Assembly: GCA_938039305.1 (NCBI GenBank)
Contig: CALHUZ010000190.1
Span: 1 to 14,958, forward strand
Origin: an uncultured Saprospiraceae bacterium
GTDB lineage: Bacteria; Bacteroidota; Bacteroidia; Chitinophagales; Saprospiraceae
Reading direction: 5' to 3'
DNA: 14,958 nt
The notes beneath the pieces are model-generated. The model had not been told where the DNA came from. It made no database searches and saw only the letters and a program-made list of their open reading frames with translations. The position numbers and the translations under genes were made by a program. Shown here piece after piece: positions 9,052 through 14,958 of this stretch; position 1 is the stretch's first letter, and each line of letters begins with the position of its first letter.

Positions 9052-9065
9052 TGTGTGCGTACACA
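9052..9065. promoter_or_regulatory. Probable LacI-family operator between susC and lacI
   Basis: TGTGTGCGTACACA is a 14-base palindrome centred on CG with one mismatched pair (G9057/T9060); an alternative register gives TTGTGTG-CGTA-CACACAA over 9051-9068. LacI-family operators are typically 14-20 base palindromes with a central CG, where the hinge-helix leucine inserts. The site lies in the 126-base divergent region, about 60 bases upstream of the susC start and 52 bases upstream of the lacI start, so it could control both genes. It also lies inside the extended reading frame that would result if lacI began at GTG 9055, which argues against that start. Confidence 0.65.
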
Positions 9066-9076
9066 CAAAAATTATA
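9066..9076 (-). promoter_or_regulatory. Possible susC promoter -7 element
   Basis: On the minus strand the site reads TATAATTTTTG, resembling the Bacteroidota -7 consensus TAnnTTTG with one extra base in the T run. It directly abuts the LacI-type palindrome, so the transcription start would fall within the operator, an arrangement that fits repression. I do not see a convincing -33 TTTG at proper spacing, hence the low confidence. Confidence 0.3.
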
Positions 9077-9091
9077 TACTAATTGAATACC

Positions 9092-9113
9092 ATTATTCCC
9101 AATATTATTCCCA
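9092..9113 (+). repeat. Tandem direct repeat ATTATTCCCA just upstream of lacI
   Basis: Two perfect copies of ATTATTCCCA (9092-9101 and 9104-9113) are spaced 12 bases apart and end 4 bases before the lacI ATG. The 12-base period places them on nearly the same face of the helix. They could be a regulator half-site pair on the susC upstream side or part of the lacI leader; nothing in the sequence decides which. Confidence 0.5.
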
Positions 9114-9117
9114 AATC

Positions 9118-10209
9118 ATGGCCAGGATAAAAGACATAGCAGCAAGAGCAGGCGTGTCCGTAGGGACTGTAGACCGTGTTATTCATAGCCGAGGAAGTGT
9201 GGCGAAGGAGGTCGAAAAGAAAGTCAAAGAGGCGATTGAAGAATTAGGATATAAGCCAAATCTGGCAGCGCGTAGTCTTGCAAAAAGGACAGATCATAGG
9301 ATTGCAGTTGTTTTGCCCCAACATACTAAAGATGAATTTTGGGGCAATCAAACTCAAGGTATCCTTAGAGCCCTGGATAGTTGCAAAAACTTTGGATTAC
9401 GAGGTGATATTCTCAGTTTTAATGATCAGAAGAAAGGCGAATTATTAAAACTTACTGATTCAATATTTGACGGAAGTTATGAAGCGCTTTTGATCGCACC
9501 GACAGTCACTGGAGAAGCTACTGAGCTCATGGATCGGTGCGAATCAAGTGGTATGCCATATGTGCAGATAAACTCATTCATAGAGCGGGATGGAGACTCT
9601 TCACTTGGTTATGTAGGACAAGATTCCTACCGAAGTGGACAGCTTGGTGCCAAATTATTAGATTTTGGCATATCTAAAGGTGATCAGTTGGGACTGCTAC
9701 ATATGGAGTATGATGTCGAAAACAGTAATCACCTTGTCGATAAAGAAGCAGGCTTCAGGAATTATCTCCAGCATCATGGTCATCATTATACCATTTATAA
9801 GCGATTGTCTGATATTGATGATCTTAAAAAGATACGATATCAGATCAATGAGCTACTGGAAGAACAACCGAAGCTCAAGGGCTTGTTTATCACCACGAGT
9901 AGAGTGCACTTAATCTGTGAAACCTTAAGAATGCTTAATCGAGATGATATAGCGCTTGTTGGTTTCGATATAGTCAAAGAGAATATTAGAGCCTTACATA
10001 ATTATAAGAAGCTATTTCTGATCAATCAGAACCCATCGCTACAAGGATTTTATGGCGTCATGCGTTTGTTCGATCATTTTCTGAAAAATAAGAGTGTGAC
10101 AGAGACGATGCATTTGCCACTTGATATCGTTACTTTAGAGAATGTCAGCAATCATCAATACATGCAAGATCGTGACAACATTGCTCTTGACAAAAATGAA
10201 TATGATTAG
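9118..10209 (+). CDS. LacI/GalR-family transcriptional regulator
   Basis: A 363-residue cytoplasmic DNA-binding repressor or activator responding to a sugar ligand. The start chosen at ATG 9118 gives the canonical opening MARIKDIAARAGVSVGTVDR with the helix-turn-helix at residues 4-23; the 21 extra residues from GTG 9055 have no family match and cover the operator. The hinge helix is at about 48-56 (NLAARSLAK), with Leu54 as the expected lever into a central CG. The ligand-binding domain (about 60-345) is of the periplasmic-binding-protein-like type, with FWGNQTQGI (74-82) and GFDIVKENI near the C-terminus. It is divergent from susC and overlaps the following VCBS gene by 14 bases, so it is probably autoregulated and regulates both arms. 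The inducer is unknown; a beta-mannoside or its breakdown product is a guess from the neighbours. Confidence 0.93.
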   Translation: MARIKDIAARAGVSVGTVDRVIHSRGSVAKEVEKKVKEAIEELGYKPNLAARSLAKRTDHRIAVVLPQHTKDEFWGNQTQGILRALDSCKNFGLRGDILSFNDQKKGELLKLTDSIFDGSYEALLIAPTVTGEATELMDRCESSGMPYVQINSFIERDGDSSLGYVGQDSYRSGQLGAKLLDFGISKGDQLGLLHMEYDVENSNHLVDKEAGFRNYLQHHGHHYTIYKRLSDIDDLKKIRYQINELLEEQPKLKGLFITTSRVHLICETLRMLNRDDIALVGFDIVKENIRALHNYKKLFLINQNPSLQGFYGVMRLFDHFLKNKSVTETMHLPLDIVTLENVSNHQYMQDRDNIALDKNEYD

Positions 10210-13200
10210 AGGTCTTATGTTAGTCTTTGCATCTATATGGACGATGCAGATGTTTGCCCAAGAGCAGGTGTTATTTGAATTAGTAGGTTCGGAGCATTCT
10301 AACATACGATTCAATAATGAGATTGTTGATTCGAAAGAGAGGAGTATTCTGAAGTATAGTAATTTCTATGGGGGAGCTGGAGTGGGTATTGCAGACTTTG
10401 ATAATGACGGTCTTCAAGACATCTTCTTTGCAGGAAATATTGTAGCAGATAAGCTATATCGCAATCTTGGCGATTTAAAATTTGAAGATGTTACAGCAGA
10501 TGCTGGAATCATCAATGATGGTTCTTGGTCCACAAGTGTAGTCATAGGAGATGTAAATAATGACGCACTTCTTGATATCTATGTCACTTGTGAACTTTAT
10601 GATGACCAGCCTAATCTGCGTACTAATAAACTTTATATCAATAAGGGCAATTTTCAATTTGAAGAACAAGCTGAAGCATATGGTCTTGCAGATCAGAATC
10701 GTACGAGAGGTGCAACATTTATAGATTATAATCGCGACGGATATCTTGATATCTTCTTGCTTAATCAACCGCCTAATCCTGGGAATTATTCTAAGTATTC
10801 AGGTCAAGCGTTACTTCGTAAAGAGTGGAGTCCACGGTTGTTGATGAATCAGGATGGGAAAGGGTTTAAAGATATATCGGAGGAGGCTGGAGTCTCGATA
10901 CCTTGCTATCCTAATAGTGCTGTAGCAGCAGACATCAATAATGATGGATGGCAAGACCTCTATGTTTCTAATGATTATGATGCTCCAGACTTTTTGCTCA
11001 TTAATAACAAGGATGGCACTTTTGTAAATGTAATAGATCAAGCTTTGGGGCATATGTCTTATTACTCTATGGGAGTGGACATCGCAGATATCAATAATGA
11101 TGGCTGGTTGGATATCATGACGCTCGATATGGTAGCTGAAGATAACTATCGGCAGAAGGCTAACATGGGCGGTATGTATCCAGAAGTCTTTTGGAAATTA
11201 GTCAATAATGGAGGTCACTATCAGTATATGTTCAATACGCTGCAATTGAACTATGGAAACGAGCACTTTGGAAATATAGGTCAGATGGCCGGCGTGTCTA
11301 ATACTGACTGGAGTTGGTCCAATGTCATCGCAGACTTCGACAATGATGGACTTAAGGATATATATGTCACTAATGGTCTCTTGCGCGATATCAGAAACAG
11401 TGATGTATCAAAGGAGTTTCCAGAATATGTTCAGTCTTTAGCGGATGCTTATATGAAGCAACATCCAGATGCTACACAAGTGCCTATACTTGACATCATG
11501 GATATAGATAAAGCTCTGGATATGCATCCTTCTGTGCCTCTTAAAAACTATGCTTTTAGAAATAAGGGTGATCTTACTTTTGAAAAATCTCATGATGCTT
11601 GGGGAATGAAAGAAGCTGCCTTTTCTAATGGATGTGCTTATGGCGACTTAGATAATGATGGCGACTTAGAACTTGTAATTAACAACATCAACCAAGAAGC
11701 ATTTTTATATGAGAATAAATCAAACTCTAATTTTTTAAGAGTTGATTTGTCTGATGATCTTGGTAACCAATCAACAATGGGGGCAAGAGTAACCATCGCT
11801 TATAAAGGGAAAAAGCAATACTCAGAATTGACAAGAAGTAGAGGTATGTACTCTGCATCAGAAGCTATGATCCATTTTGGAGTTGGTGATGTGGATGAAG
11901 TAGATTCTCTTATTATAAGATGGCCAGATGGAATATCAGAACTGCTCACTAATGTTTCTACTAATCAAATTGTTAAAATTAGAAAAGGTGAAGCAGCATT
12001 AAGTGATCAAATCTCAATCTCTGGAAGTGACCAGTTTCAATATGAAGTTTTCAGTGGTTCGGATGTCGGTATAGAATATGTTCATGAGGAGAATCTATTT
12101 GATGATTATAAAAGACAAGTCTTACTGCCACATAAGCTATCTGAGATAGGGCCTGCGCTTGCAGTTGGTGATCTGAACAATGATGGATTAGAAGATATGT
12201 ACATAGGTGGAGCGCTTGGTCAGGCAGGAGCTTGCTTTATACAAGATGATAGAGGCAGATTCTCCAAAGTTGACATGTTAGATTCAGATGAGCTTATCCA
12301 TGAAGATGTCGATGCGGCATTCTTAGATTTTGATAATGATGGAGATCTTGACCTTTATGTAGTCAGTGGCGGAAATGAGCATGCCGCTCGTACTAAGTAT
12401 TATCTCGACCGGTTATACGAAAATGACGGAACCGGAAAATTAGAAAGAAACAAAACTGCCCTACCGAGAATTCTCGAAAGTGGTAGCTGTGTTAGACCAT
12501 TTGATTATGATCAAGATGGAGATGTAGATCTTTTTATCGGAGGCCGTCATAGTCCAGGAGACTATCCAGGTCCAACTATAAGCCGTCTCTTAGAAAACGT
12601 AGAGGGACAATATACAGATGTAACAAAAGACAAAGCGAAAGACTTTATCTGGAATGGAATGGTCACTGATGCAGTCTGGGTAGATTATAATCGTGATGGC
12701 TTGACAGACCTTGTTGCAGTCGGAGAATGGATGCCAATAACATTCTACAAAAATTCCGGTAGTGGTCTTGTAGAGGACGACACAGTAGATATGTTGCGAG
12801 ACGGAAGCAACGTGAAGACAGAAGGGTGGTGGAGTCATATATCGACTGATGACGTGAATGGTGATGGATGGCAAGATTTGCTTGTTGGGAATCTTGGTAA
12901 GAATTATAAGTATAAGGCGAGCCAGCAAGAGCCATTTGAAGTGTTCTATGGTGACTTTGACGAAAGTGGAAAGAAGGACATAGTGTTGAGTTATTATAAT
13001 TTTGGAGATCGCTTTCCACTTAGGGGTCGAGCTTGTTCTGCTGAGCAGATACCCTTGATCAAAGCAGACTTTCCAACTTATGATTTATTTGCGTCAGCAG
13101 AGCTTACAGAGATATATTCGCCAAGTGAATTAGAAGAGTCCCTTCATCTTACAGCACATATGTTCGAGCATGTAGTTCTTTATAACAAAGGAGGGACTAG

Positions 13201-13549
13201 CTTCGATCTAATTCCGCTTCCCAATGAACTACAAGTTTCAACTATAAATGAGATAGTCGCAACGGAAAATGCGACTGGTGAGAAGGTCTTTAGCTATGGA
13301 GGAAATATGTATCAATCAGAAATAGAGACGCCACGGAATGATGCCTCCATAGGCGGCGTATTTAAAATCAAGAATGGAGCATTGCAAGTAGTGCCAGCTG
13401 AGCAAAGTGGTATCCACCTGCCCTACGATGTTAGGCACATGAAATCAATTGTCATAGATGGTCAAAGATGTACGATAGCTGTTTCTAATAACGATGAAGT
13501 TAGGATCATTAAGCGAATGGAACAAAGTCAAAAGGAGCAGAACGATTGA
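10196..13549 (+). CDS. Exported VCBS/FG-GAP repeat protein with ASPIC/UnbV domain (CRTAC1-like)
   Basis: A 1117-residue secreted or periplasmic protein. The start at ATG 10196 (or ATG 10202) was chosen because it begins a clean signal peptide, hydrophobic over about 6-20 with likely cleavage after MFA (residues 19-21); the frame remains open further upstream inside lacI but without signal character. Thirteen calcium-binding DxDxDG-like loops are visible at about 67, 119, 177, 246, 298, 380, 484, 659, 711, 770, 830, 886 and 920 (for example DFDNDGLQD, DINNDGWLD, DYDQDGDVD), as in integrin-like propellers. An ASPIC/UnbV domain (about 512-598, with RSRGMYSASEAMIHFGVG and IIRWPDG) separates the loops into an N-terminal set of seven and a C-terminal set of six, suggesting two propellers. 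No lipobox and no obvious C-terminal sorting domain were seen. Such proteins often sit next to susCD in Bacteroidota, and a glycan- or protein-binding role is inferred; no catalytic signature is evident. It overlaps lacI by 14 bases, implying translational coupling. Confidence 0.9.
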   Translation: MNMIRGLMLVFASIWTMQMFAQEQVLFELVGSEHSNIRFNNEIVDSKERSILKYSNFYGGAGVGIADFDNDGLQDIFFAGNIVADKLYRNLGDLKFEDVTADAGIINDGSWSTSVVIGDVNNDALLDIYVTCELYDDQPNLRTNKLYINKGNFQFEEQAEAYGLADQNRTRGATFIDYNRDGYLDIFLLNQPPNPGNYSKYSGQALLRKEWSPRLLMNQDGKGFKDISEEAGVSIPCYPNSAVAADINNDGWQDLYVSNDYDAPDFLLINNKDGTFVNVIDQALGHMSYYSMGVDIADINNDGWLDIMTLDMVAEDNYRQKANMGGMYPEVFWKLVNNGGHYQYMFNTLQLNYGNEHFGNIGQMAGVSNTDWSWSNVIADFDNDGLKDIYVTNGLLRDIRNSDVSKEFPEYVQSLADAYMKQHPDATQVPILDIMDIDKALDMHPSVPLKNYAFRNKGDLTFEKSHDAWGMKEAAFSNGCAYGDLDNDGDLELVINNINQEAFLYENKSNSNFLRVDLSDDLGNQSTMGARVTIAYKGKKQYSELTRSRGMYSASEAMIHFGVGDVDEVDSLIIRWPDGISELLTNVSTNQIVKIRKGEAALSDQISISGSDQFQYEVFSGSDVGIEYVHEENLFDDYKRQVLLPHKLSEIGPALAVGDLNNDGLEDMYIGGALGQAGACFIQDDRGRFSKVDMLDSDELIHEDVDAAFLDFDNDGDLDLYVVSGGNEHAARTKYYLDRLYENDGTGKLERNKTALPRILESGSCVRPFDYDQDGDVDLFIGGRHSPGDYPGPTISRLLENVEGQYTDVTKDKAKDFIWNGMVTDAVWVDYNRDGLTDLVAVGEWMPITFYKNSGSGLVEDDTVDMLRDGSNVKTEGWWSHISTDDVNGDGWQDLLVGNLGKNYKYKASQQEPFEVFYGDFDESGKKDIVLSYYNFGDRFPLRGRACSAEQIPLIKADFPTYDLFASAELTEIYSPSELEESLHLTAHMFEHVVLYNKGGTSFDLIPLPNELQVSTINEIVATENATGEKVFSYGGNMYQSEIETPRNDASIGGVFKIKNGALQVVPAEQSGIHLPYDVRHMKSIVIDGQRCTIAVSNNDEVRIIKRMEQSQKEQND

Positions 13550-13569
13550 GTTTTTATAAGTCAAATGAG

Positions 13570-13593
13570 AGGCCAGTGACACTCGACTGGTTT
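13570..13593. terminator. Possible terminator hairpin between convergent genes
   Basis: AGGCCAGT and ACTGGTTT can pair (8 bp with two G-U wobbles on the plus-strand RNA) around an 8-base loop, 20 bases after the VCBS gene stop. The downstream sequence (GAGCTTCTTTTCTATTT) is T-rich but not a clean run, so this is a weak candidate for ending the plus-strand transcript. Confidence 0.35.
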
Positions 13594-13614
13594 GAGCTTC
13601 TTTTCTATTTCGAA

Positions 13615-13636
13615 CGAAAAGGCTTCGACCTCTTCG
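13615..13636 (-). terminator. Possible hairpin after the GHL10 gene
   Basis: On the minus strand CGAAGAGG pairs with CCTTTTCG (8 bp, one G-U wobble) around a TCGAAG loop, 10 bases after the GHL10 stop. No uninterrupted T run follows, so it may be a terminator, a 3'-end stabilising hairpin, or chance. Confidence 0.3.
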
Positions 13637-13646
13637 CTAATGAGTA

Positions 13647-14804
13647 CTAACTGCGCTGCTCTATCACTTTCTTAATACTCTCCTTTTGCATCTCTGATAA
13701 ATCATTGTAGGAAAAAACAGAAAATCCCTTTGCGCCACTATCATAAGCGGATGCGATACCTGTCTCGAGCTCACCCTCTTTCTCAACATGTGGTAAGAAC
13801 AACCCGCTGTATATGGGTTTAGTTTGATTCAATCTATCAAGTGCTTTTTTAGTCTCTTCACCGATCCATGCAAGGTCTTCATTGTAGAAGCCATTGTAAA
13901 GCATAGGTAAGAATGCATCCAAGTCAAACTTGTGCCACTGCTGTCTGACGCTTTCCCAATTTGGAAATACTGCTGCAGTAATAGTTTTGTTCTTTGCTTT
14001 TGCAGCTGGAACGAGGTAGTCATTGACCATGCCTACTACTGCGTCATATCTGAATTGATACCAGTCTTCATCGTTTGCGGGATCTTCTATATCCATCGGG
14101 TCTATCCCGGTTTTTTCTTTGTAACCACTTCTGCACGTGTCGCAGTAGCAGTAGTCGTATTCTGGATACTCTTTGTCTTGTACAATATCATAATTAGGTT
14201 GAAGGCCTTCGGCTAAAATCACATCAGGAAGTCTGACATAATCGAGATGTATGCCATCAAGTTCTGTGATGGCAGCCAAGGCTTTAACTCTATGCTGTAC
14301 GAATGCTCTTACTTCAGGCTTTCGAGGACATAGGAATTTATAATAATCTACATATGCCGGATGAGTATGAGCAGGAAGCCCTTGTCTACTTACAGCATAC
14401 CAGTCTGGGTGCTCGCTGATGATTCGCTCATTGTTGCATGGCATCGTCCACATCCAAGCATGAAGCTCTAACCCTGCTTCATGAGCCAGAGGAATCATAC
14501 GTTCTAATAGAGGAACCTCTGTCTCGTATCCTTCTATGTTGAATAGCGCTTTGTTACTCGCAAATATCTGAGGGAGTACAGCTTCGAATCCTATAGAGCG
14601 CATGTCTGCAAATTGCTTTTTCAATTCATCATCGGTCGCTTTTGCATTAGGTCTATGCCATACCCAGTATTTAGGAAGTGCGATTTTTTTACTTAGAGGC
14701 TCTACACTAATTGGGGCAGGTTTTGTACAAGAAAGTGGAGTACCAGTTAGGGAAAGCCCGATGCTTGTCCCCGCCATATATTTTATAAATTCTTTTCTTT
14801 TCAT
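13647..14804 (-). CDS. GHL10-type (family 10-like, DUF187) glycosidase lipoprotein
   Basis: A 385-residue predicted (beta/alpha)8-barrel enzyme of the GHL10/DUF187 type, presumably a glycoside hydrolase of the cell envelope. The N-terminus MKRKEFIKYMAGTSIGLSL resembles a degenerate twin-arginine signal (KR instead of RR) and ends in a lipobox TPLSC with Cys26. Barrel landmarks are YWVWHRPN (46-53), HAWMWTMP (115-122) and DGIHLDYVRLPD (183-194), where Asp188 is the likely active-site acid by analogy with the FDYIRYP motif of the family. A cysteine cluster CYCDTC (Cys219, Cys221, Cys224) followed by a KEKTGIDP loop resembles metal- or disulfide-bearing loops of related barrel glycosidases. The family's substrates are mostly unknown. 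It begins 20 bases after the stop of the upstream edge gene, suggesting one operon, and converges on the VCBS gene. Confidence 0.85.
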   Translation of the reverse strand: MKRKEFIKYMAGTSIGLSLTGTPLSCTKPAPISVEPLSKKIALPKYWVWHRPNAKATDDELKKQFADMRSIGFEAVLPQIFASNKALFNIEGYETEVPLLERMIPLAHEAGLELHAWMWTMPCNNERIISEHPDWYAVSRQGLPAHTHPAYVDYYKFLCPRKPEVRAFVQHRVKALAAITELDGIHLDYVRLPDVILAEGLQPNYDIVQDKEYPEYDYCYCDTCRSGYKEKTGIDPMDIEDPANDEDWYQFRYDAVVGMVNDYLVPAAKAKNKTITAAVFPNWESVRQQWHKFDLDAFLPMLYNGFYNEDLAWIGEETKKALDRLNQTKPIYSGLFLPHVEKEGELETGIASAYDSGAKGFSVFSYNDLSEMQKESIKKVIEQRS

Positions 14805-14824
14805 ATCTGTCTGTTTTGAAAAGT

Positions 14825-14958
14825 TTATTGTTTTTTTAATTGTGCACGTTCATCAATTACTAATAATGATCCATCTACACTGCCCGCTGAAATTGTAAAG
14901 CCAAACTCATTAGCGTTTAATTGAGGTGAGAAATTATAATTTTCAATCTCGACGTTTG
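14825..14958 (-). CDS. C-terminal fragment of an unidentified protein
   Basis: The last 43 codons of a minus-strand gene enter from the right edge, reading NVEIENYNFSPQLNANEFGF and ending ERAQLKKQ before a TAA at 14825-14827. It stops 20 bases before the GHL10 start, so it is most likely the preceding gene of the same operon. The alternation of hydrophobic and polar residues suggests a beta-rich domain end. I do not recognise the family from so short a piece. Confidence 0.6.
   Translation of the reverse strand, partial: NVEIENYNFSPQLNANEFGFTISAGSVDGSLLVIDERAQLKKQ

Noticed and set aside
9055..9117. Upstream extension of the LacI-family gene from GTG 9055
   Set aside because: The extra 21 residues do not resemble the family and their codons cover the palindromic operator; ATG 9118 gives the standard N-terminus.
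10142..10195. Upstream extension of the VCBS gene from ATG 10142
   Set aside because: It lies fully inside lacI and would bury the signal peptide that starts at 10196 or 10202.
10385..12990. Recurring GATAATGATGG-like DNA motifs that might look like a DNA repeat array
   Set aside because: They encode the DxDxDG calcium loops in the same frame at irregular spacing; the repetition is at protein level.
12590..13019. Two overlapping minus-strand open frames of 112 and 118 codons
   Set aside because: Both are antisense to the conserved VCBS coding sequence and overlap each other in different frames.
13932..14216. Plus-strand open frame of 94 codons with hydrophobic stretches
   Set aside because: It is antisense to the GHL10 coding region and has no separate promoter or family match.

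Overview
The window (about 15 kb, AT-rich) looks like part of a carbohydrate-uptake locus from a member of the Bacteroidota, probably a free-living or marine lineage such as the Saprospiria/Cytophagia. The case rests on a SusC/SusD outer-membrane pair, a Bacteroidota-style VCBS/ASPIC giant exported protein, a planctomycete-type cytochrome (DUF1549/DUF1553) protein, lipoprotein signals of the Bacteroidota kind, and A/T-rich leaders without clear Shine-Dalgarno sites. The assignment is by gene content only.

Layout. The left two thirds is a minus-strand block read right to left: susC (5932-8991), susD (4405-5913), a strong hairpin terminator/attenuator (4336-4368), a 960-residue fusion of a sodium:solute symporter to a GH130 mannoside phosphorylase (1411-4293), and, 12 bases later, the first 466 codons of a PSD1-type c-type cytochrome lipoprotein that runs off the left edge. 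A short divergent promoter region (8992-9117) with a LacI-type palindrome separates susC from a plus-strand lacI-family regulator (9118-10209). That regulator overlaps the start of a 1117-residue VCBS/ASPIC protein (10196-13549). A convergent 97-base gap follows, then a minus-strand GHL10-type glycosidase lipoprotein (13647-14804) and, at the right edge, the last 43 codons of an unidentified gene (14825-14958) that probably heads the same minus-strand operon. No gap between genes exceeds 130 bases, and I saw no RNA genes, CRISPR arrays or insertion sequences.

How it may work (inference). SusC/SusD would move a small glycan across the outer membrane; the VCBS/ASPIC and GHL10 proteins would act outside the inner membrane; the symporter half of the fusion would take the sugar through the inner membrane, and its cytoplasmic GH130 half would split it with phosphate to give mannose 1-phosphate. 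The GH130 half closely resembles the phosphorylases that act on beta-1,4-mannosyl-N-acetylglucosamine and related beta-mannosides, so an N-glycan core or beta-mannan disaccharide is the leading substrate guess. The LacI-family protein probably represses the divergent susC promoter until a sugar ligand releases it.

The most striking item is the transporter-phosphorylase fusion, which would couple sugar entry to energy-saving phosphorolysis in one polypeptide. Next are the tight linkage of a predicted haem protein to that fusion and the hairpin that splits the locus into two expression levels.
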